Of a stretch of DNA of 64,000 bases, positions 26,256 through 34,998 are shown piece by piece. The notes below the pieces were generated by a model. That model was not told the DNA's origin, ran no database searches, and was given only the letters and a program-made list of their open reading frames with translations. Where the stretch lies: assembly GCA_047600765.1 (NCBI GenBank), contig JASGKF010000002.1, positions 620,001 to 684,000 of the forward strand, written 5' to 3'. This DNA comes from Viridibacterium sp047600765 (lineage in GTDB: Bacteria > Pseudomonadota > Gammaproteobacteria > Burkholderiales > Rhodocyclaceae). The number at the start of each line of letters is the position of its first letter. Within the stretch, counting starts at the first letter, position 1. The position numbers and the translations under genes were made by a program.

Positions 26256-27517
26256 GGTTGTATTTCCGGGCCTTCATCGTGCGGCCGCGCCTGAAGCGCT
26301 TTGGGTGCTGCAGTCTCGTGAGCAGTAGTACGTGGTGATGAGAACGCGGCATCCTCCACGCGCAAACCTGCTTTGCGGCAGCTGTCAAAATCGCGTGCCC
26401 ATCGCTGCATGATGGCCTGTTGCGCCTGTGGCAACGGTGCGCCGTTTGCAGCCTCCATGCGTCGCCGGCGGATCAGCAGGAATGCATTCACGCCGCCGAT
26501 ACGCAGTCCCTTGAGGACAGCACGATATAGCAGGCCCGCCTCAGCAAACGGAGACGGCTCGGGCGAGAGGCCGCCTGCATCGAGACAGGCTGTGCGCTTC
26601 ATGAGCGCATTGTTGAATCCGAAGAGAAACGGTTTGTGCGGTGGCATCCCGATGTCCAGATCGATGGCACGCCTGACCGCTTGCACTTGCCTCGCGCCAT
26701 CATCGACGGATATTTCGTGGCTGGAGACGATGTCCAGCCCGTGCGCTTCCCGATGCGCGAGCAGGGCAGGGAGTCTGTCCACGCACGAAATTTCATCCGA
26801 GCCTTGTTGTAGCAAGTACTCCGCGGAGCTTTCTTGCAGTGCCTTGCCGAAGCGACCGGCCGTATCCAGCTCGCTGGATACTTGCAGGAAATCAATCGTC
26901 GGCGGTCGTGCGCATCCTGAGTCTGCCTGATCAGAAACAACGCGAACCCCTGTATCCGGAGCAATCGAGCGCAGTGAGGCGAGGCAGGCCTCCAGACCGT
27001 CCGGATGCCCGGTATGGGAAACCACCCATTCCACTGCGACGGGCCGCATGGGGGGCTGCGTTGCGCTCGTCCGATACGGGAGTTGAATGGCGCGCATGCC
27101 GGGCAAAGGCTGTACGACATCCATCAGGTACGTCGTCAGTGGATAGCAGTCGATATCCAGTGTCTGCGGGAGCACCTGATCGACATAGGGAATTGCATCG
27201 TCACGCAGTCTTCCCTGCTCGACATACTGGCGCACCAAGCCGAGAGAGCATGCAAAAGAAGTGATGGGGGGGCCGTAGGTTCCCCGATGTGGTCCCGGCG
27301 TCAGCGGTGACACCAGAAAAAACATCATGGGGCCTTCAGTCCCCTGCAGGAGTTCCGAGCACAGCGATTCGTCAAAAGCAGACACATCGCTTGCGTTTAC
27401 CCGCACCAGAAACGCCGCGCCATCTACATCGCCCCTCAGCCATGAGAGCGGGAGCCAGCCCTCGCAGCGCTCCAGGCCGTGTGCGGAGATGCGTAGCCAG
27501 TGCGTGTCAGTCCTCAC
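26252..27517 (-). CDS. putative GT2-like glycosyltransferase with extra N-terminal domain
   Basis: A 421-residue protein from a GTG start that overlaps the previous stop. The first 190 residues are unlike known transferases. From about residue 195 it resembles a family 2 GT-A fold: VEWVVSHTGHPDGLEACLAS, a region with LLQQGSDEIS where the acidic motif would lie, and a later ALMKRTACLDAGGLSPEPSP typical of GT2 (FRRxxLxxxGGFDE-like). No clear DXD is present, so catalytic activity is uncertain. The last 40 residues are low-complexity. Confidence 0.5.
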   Translation of the reverse strand: MRTDTHWLRISAHGLERCEGWLPLSWLRGDVDGAAFLVRVNASDVSAFDESLCSELLQGTEGPMMFFLVSPLTPGPHRGTYGPPITSFACSLGLVRQYVEQGRLRDDAIPYVDQVLPQTLDIDCYPLTTYLMDVVQPLPGMRAIQLPYRTSATQPPMRPVAVEWVVSHTGHPDGLEACLASLRSIAPDTGVRVVSDQADSGCARPPTIDFLQVSSELDTAGRFGKALQESSAEYLLQQGSDEISCVDRLPALLAHREAHGLDIVSSHEISVDDGARQVQAVRRAIDLDIGMPPHKPFLFGFNNALMKRTACLDAGGLSPEPSPFAEAGLLYRAVLKGLRIGGVNAFLLIRRRRMEAANGAPLPQAQQAIMQRWARDFDSCRKAGLRVEDAAFSSPRTTAHETAAPKALQARPHDEGPEIQP

Positions 27518-28482
27518 GCGCGGTCTCCGGCGAATGACTTGATCGAACGCAGACGCGCCTCGGCATCCACACTGGCAAACGCAGTCCCGCCGTTGTGCAT
27601 GTAGCGGGGGTTGCCACTGAAAGGGCCGCCACCATCTGCTCGGCGGTCATCCTCGAAGTCGAACACCTTGAGGCCGGGAAAGCTCTCTGGTGGCGCCAGA
27701 CCCATCCAGTCCAGAGCCCGTTCGCTTTGGGTCCACCAGGAGCAGCGTTCTTTCCAGTCTTTCTGCAAGCGGCGTTGTAGTCGATCCACCACGCCGGCAT
27801 CCCATTTGAAATGATGGACAGCGATAGTGCCCGGCATGCCAACGGCAGACTGGCCTTCGCGAATGGCGTGATGGCCGGGAATCACCTGGATGCGTGACCG
27901 GGACAGCGCAATTTTGTCTATGAGCCCCCGCAGGACAGAGCGCGTCATGTCTGTGCCAAGAGGAAACTGCTGCCAGATCGACTGAGTCGTCTGGATCGGT
28001 GGAAAGCCCATTCTGGCCATGCGATCCACGAATCGACCACGAACGTAGTCGAACCCGTGCAGTTCCAGGGCGCTCACCAGATCGGGAAGCGGGAGGCCAA
28101 ACTCATGAAACTCGTCAATGTCTGCCCACACTATCCAGGGGATCTCTTCGGCGACCTGCGCCTGAATCGATTCATGATGCTGGCGGACGGACATTGCATC
28201 GAATGGGCAGGCGTAAACCGAATGAGGCTTTTTGCCCAAGGGTGCGAGCAGGGCTTCTGCCTCGGCGTAATACGCCTGGTGTGTTGACTGAGGGAACGTC
28301 GTATCGAAGTGGATGTTGATGAAGAAGCGCGCAACGCCACTGCGTTGGTAGTGCTCGACGAAGGGTGCCAGCAGATGGAAATGAGCAGGGCCACAGCTCG
28401 TGATGAGCCCGACTGCGGGGAGGTCACTGTTCAGACGCACGAACTTGCTCTTCGATCCAGCGATAGGTTCTGGTGAGTCCAT
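27514..28482 (-). CDS. GT92-like glycosyltransferase
   Basis: A 322-residue protein similar in layout to the GT92/DUF23 group. It begins with ITSCGPAHFHLLAPFVEHYQ, the 'attend-to-location' segment of that family, then IPWIVWADIDEFHEFGL with D121-x-D123-E as likely metal site, and HHFKWDAGVVDRL with a basic segment near the C-terminus. The ATG at 28482 overlaps the upstream epimerase gene by 59 bases; a GTG at 28440 would cut this to 17 and remains possible. Confidence 0.65.
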   Translation of the reverse strand: MDSPEPIAGSKSKFVRLNSDLPAVGLITSCGPAHFHLLAPFVEHYQRSGVARFFINIHFDTTFPQSTHQAYYAEAEALLAPLGKKPHSVYACPFDAMSVRQHHESIQAQVAEEIPWIVWADIDEFHEFGLPLPDLVSALELHGFDYVRGRFVDRMARMGFPPIQTTQSIWQQFPLGTDMTRSVLRGLIDKIALSRSRIQVIPGHHAIREGQSAVGMPGTIAVHHFKWDAGVVDRLQRRLQKDWKERCSWWTQSERALDWMGLAPPESFPGLKVFDFEDDRRADGGGPFSGNPRYMHNGGTAFASVDAEARLRSIKSFAGDRA

Positions 28483-29398
28483 CGCGCAAGGGATAAGAAG
28501 GCGCCCATCCCAAGGTCTGCCGGATGAGCACGTTGTCTGATGTCCTGCCCCTCACGCCCAGTGGTCCCGGAGTGTGCTTGAGTGTGATCGACTTGCCGGC
28601 AATGTCGGCGACCATCTGTGCAAGATCGTTGATGCTGATGATCTCGGCGGAGCCAACATTGAAGGGCCCGACATGCGGGGAGCGCATGACGCGCAACGTG
28701 CCCTCAAGGCATTCGTCGATGTAAAGAAATGAGCGGGTCTGAGAGCCGTCACCCCAAACCTCGATTTCTCCTCCGTCCGCCACCATCGCCAGCTTTCTGC
28801 ACATTGCCGCGGGCGCTTTTTCCCTGCCGCCGCGCCATGTGCCCAACGGCCCGAAGATGTTGTGATAACGCGCGATACGCACCTCGATGCCATGATTCCG
28901 CTGGAAGGCAAGGTAGAGGCGTTCGCTGAACAACTTCTCCCACCCGTAGTCGGAGTCCGGGTTGGCGGGGTAGGCGCTTTCCTCCGCGCAGATCGGGTTT
29001 TCAGGGTTGACCTGGTTGTGCTCGGGATAGATGCAGGCGGACGAGGAATAAAAGATGCGCTTCGAGCCCGACGCTACGGTGGCCTGCAAGACATTGATGT
29101 TGATGCTCGCCGAGCTCGCCATGATGTTTGCATCATTCTCTTTGGTGAAGATGTAACCCGCCCCACCCATGTCGGCAGCGAATTGATAGATCTCATCAAA
29201 GCTTTGATCGATGCAGGCACTGCATGCGCCGGGTTCCCGCAGGTCTGCAATCGCGAATTCGTCCGCTTCCGATTGCGAAAACTCCGGGTACTTCAAATCC
29301 ACAGCGCGAACCCAGAAGCCTTCGCGCTTCAAGCGGCTCACCATGTGATTGCCGATGAATCCCCCGCCGCCACACACCAGCGCCTTTTTCATGCCCAT
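28424..29398 (-). CDS. GDP-mannose 3,5-epimerase-like enzyme
   Basis: A 324-residue extended short-chain dehydrogenase/epimerase. The NAD-binding GGGGFIG is at residues 10-16. The match to GDP-mannose 3,5-epimerase is specific: FAADMGGAGYI, SSSACIYPEHNQ with the putative catalytic Cys122, Y151-G-W-E-K155, HNIFGPLGTWRGGREKAPAA with Lys194, and DGSQTRSFLYIDEC. In the plant enzyme the equivalent Cys and Lys carry out the acid-base chemistry that converts GDP-mannose to GDP-L-galactose and GDP-L-gulose. The ATG at 29398 overlaps the upstream stop. The product is probably a GDP-hexose for the local glycosyltransferases. Family-level confidence is high; stereochemistry is inferred. Confidence 0.85.
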   Translation of the reverse strand: MGMKKALVCGGGGFIGNHMVSRLKREGFWVRAVDLKYPEFSQSEADEFAIADLREPGACSACIDQSFDEIYQFAADMGGAGYIFTKENDANIMASSASININVLQATVASGSKRIFYSSSACIYPEHNQVNPENPICAEESAYPANPDSDYGWEKLFSERLYLAFQRNHGIEVRIARYHNIFGPLGTWRGGREKAPAAMCRKLAMVADGGEIEVWGDGSQTRSFLYIDECLEGTLRVMRSPHVGPFNVGSAEIISINDLAQMVADIAGKSITLKHTPGPLGVRGRTSDNVLIRQTLGWAPSYPLRDGLTRTYRWIEEQVRASEQ

Positions 29399-30570
29399 CA
29401 ATCCTTCTTGTCTTTGCCGGGCGTGGTGTCGCGCTGTGCAATCAGCAGCCCCTCGCCTTCAGGCAACGTCTTGAGGCGCTCTACAGATAACTCATCCGAC
29501 ACGTGGACGGGTATCCCCAGCGAGCCCATCTGCGTGGCGAATCGCAACTGCTGTGACTCCGTAAAGATCGGCACCCCGGGTTTGTAACTCAGGCTATCGA
29601 GAGCGGGTTCGATTCCCTCGGCGTGAAAGTCGCGCACGGCCTGGCGCGACAGATGCTGATGGCGCTGCAGATTGACTTGATCCGCAGCGTCGCACAGGGG
29701 CATGCTGATGCCGTACTGCGAGGCAAAGGCTGTCATCGCCTGGTTGTCGCGTGGCAGGCAAGGTCCGCCATATCCGAAGCCCGGTTTCAGAAAGGCACCG
29801 CCGATACGCGGGTCGTGTCCCAGGGCTTCCAGCACCGGGCCGGGGGCCAGCCCGAGTTCATCGAGCAGGGTAGCTACCATGTTGGCAAAACTGATCTTGA
29901 CGGTCAGAAAGCAGTTCAGCGAGATCTTGCAGATTTCCGCCTCGGTCAGCCCCAGCGACCGCACGGGGGCGTGTCCGGTGCGATCCAGATTGGTCAGGAC
30001 AGCCAGCACTTCTTCGTAATATTGATAGCCGGGCAGGGAGCCGATCACCGTGACCGGCGGCGTCTGCTGATCTTCGACAATGCTTCCCTGTTTCACCCAT
30101 TCCGGCCAGAAATACACTTCGATGCCGTAGCTGGAAAGCGCAGTCGCGATACGCCGGGACGTTCCCGGGTTGACGTTGCAATTGATGGCCAGAGCACGCA
30201 GCGCATGACCTGCGCTCTTGCTCAGCGCATGACCTGCGCTCTTGCTCAGCGCATGGGTCAGCGTTTCCACGAAGCTCCACAGCTGCCCTAGGTCGTAGGC
30301 GCCAGAGCTGTCGGAATCGGTGCGCACGCATACGACCGCCAGCTCTGAGCCCAGCACGGCAGCAATGTCGGCACTGAACTGCAGCTTGCTCGCCGCAAGC
30401 ATTTGCGTCACGCCCGGTTCATCGCTGATGAAACGACGCGCGCTGAGGGCCTCTACGTACGCCGCGTTGACGTCATAGCCCGAAACCTGAAGGCCAGGGG
30501 CGCGTTCGAAATTCAAGGCCAATGGCAAGCCCAGGCGGCCAATGCCACACACAACGAGACTGCTGATCAC
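29398..30570 (-). CDS. nucleotide-sugar dehydrogenase (UDP-glucose/GDP-mannose family)
   Basis: A 390-residue NAD-dependent enzyme from GTG 30570, which overlaps the upstream stop. The N-terminus LVVCGIGRLGLPLALNF is the Rossmann NAD-binding loop. PEWVKQGSIVED corresponds to the PEFLREG substrate block, and GFGYGGPCLPRD contains the catalytic thiol Cys271. Such enzymes oxidise UDP-glucose, UDP-N-acetyl sugars or GDP-mannose to uronic acids. Residues around 106-123 contain a perfect 8-residue tandem duplication from a 24-bp DNA repeat (HALSKSAG twice), in a helix after the first domain; the copies are identical, so the event is recent. The exact substrate is not determinable. Confidence 0.82.
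   Translation of the reverse strand: MISSLVVCGIGRLGLPLALNFERAPGLQVSGYDVNAAYVEALSARRFISDEPGVTQMLAASKLQFSADIAAVLGSELAVVCVRTDSDSSGAYDLGQLWSFVETLTHALSKSAGHALSKSAGHALRALAINCNVNPGTSRRIATALSSYGIEVYFWPEWVKQGSIVEDQQTPPVTVIGSLPGYQYYEEVLAVLTNLDRTGHAPVRSLGLTEAEICKISLNCFLTVKISFANMVATLLDELGLAPGPVLEALGHDPRIGGAFLKPGFGYGGPCLPRDNQAMTAFASQYGISMPLCDAADQVNLQRHQHLSRQAVRDFHAEGIEPALDSLSYKPGVPIFTESQQLRFATQMGSLGIPVHVSDELSVERLKTLPEGEGLLIAQRDTTPGKDKKD
30201..30248. repeat. perfect 24-bp tandem duplication inside the dehydrogenase gene
   Basis: The 24-base unit beginning GCGCATGACCTGCGCTCTTG occurs at 30201-30224 and again at 30225-30248 without mismatch; a partial third copy (GCGCATG) follows. It adds 8 residues in frame. 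Confidence 0.95.
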
Positions 30571-31772
30571 GATTTGTCCCCCGAGCCCGATGTGTCGAGC
30601 CATTCCAGCATTCTGGCAACGTAAGCATCGACGGATTGCGTCTGGCGCCACGTTGCGGATTTTTCTGCGGCCCCTGCTGAGAGCGCTACGAAATTTTCGC
30701 ATATGCGCGAGAGCGCGGCCGCGATTTCCCCGGCATCCGGCGCCTCGAAAACCTCGCCGCACCACGCCTCCTGCTGCCGGTGTTCCATGACCCACGGCGT
30801 CGCTGGCGCGACAACGACTTTGCCCGCAGCCACGGCCTCCGCGAATACGCCGGAGGTCTGCAGCCGTTTCAGACGCATGTCGTAGGGCGTCAGTACGATA
30901 TCGACGGCCCCGAACAGCGCGTAATAGCGCTCGGGCGAGATGCCTGCCGCCACCAGCTCGAGATTGGGGTGGGCTCTCATCGACTCATCAAGCGGCCCCC
31001 AGTAGCGAGCGCTGCCGTCTTTGGGGGCCTGGACGAGCCAGTCCAGATCAGGAAACGCTTCGATCAGTGCTGGAATCAGTCCAAAGCCCTTGTACCCGTT
31101 CATGTCGCCAAAAACGCCGACGCGCAGACGTCCCCCGGGCTCGCGGGGGCGCGTCGATTCGACGAGCGCCGCAGGGTAGGTCTTGGGGATCGGGCAGGTC
31201 ACAACCTCCTGGTGCAGGATGTGGCTCAGCATCTCTGACATCCGGGCTCCGTTGCTTGTCATCAGGCAACGGCCCGGAACACTGCGCCGCAGTGCTTTGG
31301 CGGCAAAGCGATACAAGCCGGCAATGCTACCTGGCGCGTACGTTTCCGGCGCAAGGAAGTTTTCCCGGACGAAATTCAGGATGACGCGGGGGAGACGGTC
31401 TGGTGACAGACGCCTCAGCATCCAGGCCAGTGCCAGAATTTCGTGCTGGGTCGCAGTCGGTACCAGCAGCACGTCATCCGCGCAGATCTGTGAGCCAAGT
31501 TCGTTCCCGAGCTCTGCGGCGATCATGTTGGCCTGGATGTGCAGCGATTCAATTTCACCGCAGAGCTCATCGTTCGACGCCTGATCGTACGGCGTGAAAC
31601 TGATGCAGGCGCGGGCGTCCAACGCCGCGATGGATGTCGGGTCGGCCTTCCTGTTGATCAGGAAATGCGCTGGCACGTCATGCTTTGCGAGCGACTGACG
31701 CAAACCCAGGCTGTTATTCAGGTGATGGCCGGCCGCAGTTCGCAAGCCGTTTTCAAGTACGAAAAAACGCAT
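30567..31772 (-). CDS. GT4-like GT-B glycosyltransferase
   Basis: A 401-residue protein from ATG 31772 (MRFFVLENGLRTAAGHHLNN). The C-terminal domain has GT4 features: LRVGVFGDMNGYKGFGLIPA, a central LELVAAGISPERYYALFGAV, and DIVLTPYDMRLKRLQTSGVF-AEAV where the E-x7-E region lies. It probably uses a nucleotide sugar in the cytoplasm. It is the first gene of the seven-gene minus-strand sugar operon, with the intergenic region 31773-31998 upstream. A frame extending to 31955 exists, but the extra residues are unconserved in look. Confidence 0.75.
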   Translation of the reverse strand: MRFFVLENGLRTAAGHHLNNSLGLRQSLAKHDVPAHFLINRKADPTSIAALDARACISFTPYDQASNDELCGEIESLHIQANMIAAELGNELGSQICADDVLLVPTATQHEILALAWMLRRLSPDRLPRVILNFVRENFLAPETYAPGSIAGLYRFAAKALRRSVPGRCLMTSNGARMSEMLSHILHQEVVTCPIPKTYPAALVESTRPREPGGRLRVGVFGDMNGYKGFGLIPALIEAFPDLDWLVQAPKDGSARYWGPLDESMRAHPNLELVAAGISPERYYALFGAVDIVLTPYDMRLKRLQTSGVFAEAVAAGKVVVAPATPWVMEHRQQEAWCGEVFEAPDAGEIAAALSRICENFVALSAGAAEKSATWRQTQSVDAYVARMLEWLDTSGSGDKS

Positions 31773-31962
31773 GAATGACTGTTGATGCCGAGAGAGATCT
31801 GTCCATGTGGATTGTCCCACACGTGGGCTTGCGCTCGATTCACTTGATGCGTTAACAAAGCGCAAAGCGCGCGATCGCTTTGGTGCATCAAGGCAGGGGC
31901 CTTGCGGGTTCTGTTGCACCTGCATAACCGGACACCGCCGGAGCGCGTCGCGCATTCGATGC

Positions 31963-31968
31963 GATAAT
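31963..31968 (+). promoter_or_regulatory. possible -10 element for the lipoprotein gene
   Basis: GATAAT at 31963-31968 lies 30 bases before the GTG start at 31999 in the 226-bp divergent intergenic region. No good -35 is visible at standard distance, so the call is weak. Confidence 0.25.
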
Positions 31969-31998
31969 GCGCCGTCATTGTTTGCCCGGATAAATGCT

Positions 31999-32688
31999 GT
32001 GACCGACCTGTTCCGTTTTCGATCTGTAGCCCTCAGCGTGTCGAGCTGGATGCTTTGGCTGTGTGTTTTGGGGCTCTTCTCCGGCTGCGCTACCTTTGCT
32101 GATCGACAGTTGCCTCGCGAAGAAGAATGGGTGCGTTCCGCGACCGGCTACAAACCCAGTGTGACCGTGGTGCTCAGCTGTGCCGCGGGTGACACTGTCG
32201 CGGTCCTCAGCGAGCGTCGCTGCTCGCGACTCCCGGTCTATGACAAGCCCGAAGATCTTGTTGCGCTCGTTGACAAGCAGTTGGCCGAATCCGGCTTGTT
32301 CTCGACTTATCGCTTTGCGCCCAGCAACCAGTCGAGCGATTACACGCTCGACATCCGTCTGGTCGGGCACTACCCGTCTCTCGCATTTCGCCCCGCAAGC
32401 ATGGTGGCAACCTTCGTCAACCGTGTGTCTCTGGGTTTGATCCCGGTCTTCGAGACCGATAACTACCAGCTCGAAGTCAAACTGCTCGACCGTTCCCGGC
32501 AGGCTGTTGCGACGGTCGCGAACAAGGACTCGACGACCAGCTGGAGCGGCATCTGGGTGCTGCCGTTTTCCAGCTATCCGCCCTCCGCCAGCGAATCCAG
32601 GGCGTTCGAAGAGACCATCCGCAATCAGCTGCAGGCGGCGCTCAACGAGCTGGCCCGCCGGAACGCGCTGACCAAGCCTCGTGCGTGA
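31999..32688 (+). CDS. outer-membrane-type lipoprotein, function unknown
   Basis: A 229-residue protein with a type II signal peptide: hydrophobic LWLCVLGLFSGC with Cys30 in a good lipobox (FSGC) followed by ATF, with no Asp at +2, which favours the outer membrane. GTG 31999 gives a positively charged N-region; an internal ATG at 32050 is an alternative. The mature part is beta-rich with no domain I recognise. It contains SRLPVYDKPEDLVALVDKQL and LDIRLVGHYPSLAF. It is divergent from the sugar operon and convergent with the methyltransferase gene. Confidence 0.65.
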   Translation: MTDLFRFRSVALSVSSWMLWLCVLGLFSGCATFADRQLPREEEWVRSATGYKPSVTVVLSCAAGDTVAVLSERRCSRLPVYDKPEDLVALVDKQLAESGLFSTYRFAPSNQSSDYTLDIRLVGHYPSLAFRPASMVATFVNRVSLGLIPVFETDNYQLEVKLLDRSRQAVATVANKDSTTSWSGIWVLPFSSYPPSASESRAFEETIRNQLQAALNELARRNALTKPRA

Positions 32689-32706
32689 GAGGGCAAACGT
32701 TCTGAG

Positions 32707-33348
32707 TTAGTTGCGAATCCGGCGCAACACTACGTCGTTGTACATTTTCTCCTGCAGGGCGAAGAAGATGACCTCGAAATCGTGTGCCAGGCAGAATTCA
32801 TTGACCGCCTCGACGACGCCGTATTTGATGAAGTCGATCGGACTGAAGAAAACGTAGTCGTTCAGCACGATCCAGCCGTCTGGTTTCAGGCGCGCGTATA
32901 CGGCTTGCAGGTCGCGCCGCACGGCCTCGTAGCGATGATCTCCATCGATATAGGCCCAATCCAGGTAGTCCGCCGGGAGCTGGAGCACCGACGCAGCCGA
33001 GTCCCCCAGCGTCAGTTGCACAAGGCCGCTGGCCACTTCGTTTGCAAAGCGCTGTGCTACGAACCCCATGGCACCGGGGTTGATGTCGATCAGATGCAAG
33101 CGGGCTGGCTGAGTCTTCAGCAAGATGTGCTCTGAGAAGTTGCCGCGCATGACGCCAAGTTCGGCACAGGTGCCTCCCTTGGGGATGTGGTCCAGGATGC
33201 GGTAACGGCTCTCCAGCACCTTGCAATTTGCCAGGTGGCGGGCGGTCAGGCGTGGAGCTCCGGGGAACAGTTCATCCCGTTGTCTGGGAGACAAATTTTC
33301 CAGCACTCCCAGACTGTCCGGCCAGCCACGTTGCGACTCATCCCGCAT
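32707..33348 (-). CDS. class I SAM-dependent methyltransferase
   Basis: A 213-residue Rossmann methyltransferase. Motif I is CAELGVMRGNFSEHI, LHLIDINPGAMG gives the acidic residue that binds the ribose, and DWAYIDGDHRYEAVRRDL is the signature of the Methyltransf_24/TylF-like group. Members methylate sugars or small secondary metabolites. Together with the neighbouring radical SAM gene (81 bp upstream) and the sugar operon it may modify a surface glycan; this is context only. Confidence 0.8.
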   Translation of the reverse strand: MRDESQRGWPDSLGVLENLSPRQRDELFPGAPRLTARHLANCKVLESRYRILDHIPKGGTCAELGVMRGNFSEHILLKTQPARLHLIDINPGAMGFVAQRFANEVASGLVQLTLGDSAASVLQLPADYLDWAYIDGDHRYEAVRRDLQAVYARLKPDGWIVLNDYVFFSPIDFIKYGVVEAVNEFCLAHDFEVIFFALQEKMYNDVVLRRIRN

Positions 33349-33429
33349 TGCGTTTGCTCCTGTTGTACATGACCAATTGCGCCACTGAGTCGAGCCAACC
33401 GCGGCGACTCGTCCGCCAGCCAGAACTCG

Positions 33430-34584
33430 TCAGCCGCGATTCAGCTGATGCCCGATCCGTGCCTCAAGATAGCCGCTGGCCCCGCGGGATTTTTCCATGG
33501 CGCGACAGCGGCCAAGATCGGGAACCTTGACCTGATATTTCCGGTGAGCGAACGCCGTGAACTGCAGGATGGTCGCCTCAAGCGCTGTTCCTTGGCTGGC
33601 GGCTTGGGCTTCTGCCAGCGCCGCCTCCATCACGTCTGACCGCAGGCAACCGATCCCGAGCCAATCCCAGTCGGCCACATTCGCCACTTTGCATTTCAAG
33701 CCTATGCCGTTTGCCAGGCAAAACTGCACGACGTCCTTGAGTGACAACAAACCCAAAGACGTAGCCGTGTAATCGATGGCGATATTGACGCCAGGCACAG
33801 CGGCTTTGAGTGCCACCAGGTTGCTGGTCGTTTCCTCGTAGCTCGCCAGGTAGCGTAGATACTCGAAGTCCTCTCCCACGGCATCAATGCTGGCGCCCAT
33901 GTGGACGTTGCTGAACGAGGCAAGCAGGTCTTTTGCCTTGGACAAAGTCCCACCCGGGAAAGAGAAATTGCTGTTGTACCAGACGAATAAATTCGTATTG
34001 CCCAGCCTCTTCAAAGACTCCATCAGCTTCCAGTGGACGGGGCTCATGAACGGCTCACCACCTGCCCAGCTGATCTTCCGTAGTTTCGAGAGCAGGGCAT
34101 CGCTGAAATCAATATCCCCTTCCTTCTGGGCATTGGGGCCCATCCGGGGCAGGGGGAAGCCCAGCTGCTTGTATTCAGTCAGGATCGATGAAGAGCTGCC
34201 GGGACTGCAGATGCGGCATTTCAGATTGCAGAAATTCGTCCGGATATCCAGGGAGACAGGCTCGAACGTCGTGGATCCGTCCTCCCCGGTTCGGGCCAGG
34301 ATGTCGTCCATTTCATCCCGGGAGAGTTCGTTGTACGCAAGCCTGCCGGGGTTAACCGTTGTCTTGTTTTCGACGCAGTTGCGGCAGATGGCATCGGGCG
34401 GCCGGTGGTTCAGCATGTCCAGCCGCAGCTTTCGCATCTCCTCCCCATTCCAGTACTCATCTATCGACTGGGCCGGGATCGAGAGCCCCCCGCGCAATGC
34501 CCGGCAACAAACGGAGAAAAATCCGTCTGCGCGCAAATGCGCATGGTTCCAGGGGGCCGCGCAATAGACGCTTTCAGTTTTCAT
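33430..34584 (-). CDS. radical SAM protein with extra Cys-rich N-terminal region (Twitch/SPASM-like)
   Basis: A 384-residue protein. The radical SAM cluster motif C119-x3-C123-x2-C126 (NFCNLKCRICSP) is intact, followed by WAGGEPFMSPV, the SAM-binding GGE segment. Before it lie five more cysteines, C8, C26, C27, C67 and C70, in YCAAPWNHAHLRADGFFSVC and AICRNC, a pattern seen in Twitch-domain radical SAM proteins where an auxiliary Fe-S cluster is placed at the N-terminus. The end has DLGRCRAMEKSRG. A start at 34596 is possible. The substrate is unknown; the neighbouring methyltransferase and sugar genes suggest glycan or nucleotide-sugar modification. Confidence 0.8.
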   Translation of the reverse strand: MKTESVYCAAPWNHAHLRADGFFSVCCRALRGGLSIPAQSIDEYWNGEEMRKLRLDMLNHRPPDAICRNCVENKTTVNPGRLAYNELSRDEMDDILARTGEDGSTTFEPVSLDIRTNFCNLKCRICSPGSSSSILTEYKQLGFPLPRMGPNAQKEGDIDFSDALLSKLRKISWAGGEPFMSPVHWKLMESLKRLGNTNLFVWYNSNFSFPGGTLSKAKDLLASFSNVHMGASIDAVGEDFEYLRYLASYEETTSNLVALKAAVPGVNIAIDYTATSLGLLSLKDVVQFCLANGIGLKCKVANVADWDWLGIGCLRSDVMEAALAEAQAASQGTALEATILQFTAFAHRKYQVKVPDLGRCRAMEKSRGASGYLEARIGHQLNRG

Positions 34585-34596
34585 GTGCAAACACAT

Positions 34597-34998
34597 CCAC
34601 TACACAATTACCCGGTTGATGGGGGCGGACCTTGGTTAGCCACGACACGCACGCCATGAAGATTCATGAGCACGTGGAGAAGCAAGATCCGCAAGGCGTG
34701 AATGCTGAACGGCAGAGCCTGCGGCCCCGAAAGCCGACATGAGTAGTCTCGCCAGCCGCATCAACCTGCAGGAGGTGACCAAGCTTGCATGGTAGTTGAG
34801 TTGGCGAGGCCACTGGCGCCCAGCGTGGCGTTATTGATGTGCTGTGAACGCCGCGCAGCGCGAGCAGAGGGGCGGGCGTGCTTCTTGTCCAGGGGCTTCC
34901 CTTGGTTAGAGGGCTCTTGACGCCATTGGACGTGGGTTGGTGTCCTGGCTAGCACCAACGCATCTCTGGCTATGAGGCGTTATCGTCCGCCCCCTTTG
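34597..34998. other. 402-bp intergenic segment with a 10-bp inverted repeat at its ends
   Basis: No convincing gene was found. GGGGGCGGAC at 34621-34630 is the exact inverse of GTCCGCCCCC at 34985-34994, enclosing 374 bp. No target-site duplication flanks the pair and no transposase remains inside. A short minus-strand frame (34761-34958) has no recognisable features. The segment marks the change from GC-rich glycan genes to the AT-richer end of the toxin locus, so it may be the scar of an insertion. Confidence 0.35.

Noticed and set aside
31671..31690. Sigma-54-like TGGCAC element
   Set aside because: The downstream TTGC is at the wrong distance and the site lies inside a coding region.
34761..34958. 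Short minus-strand frame as a transposase remnant
   Set aside because: 65 residues with no DDE, zinc-finger or HTH feature; not supportable.
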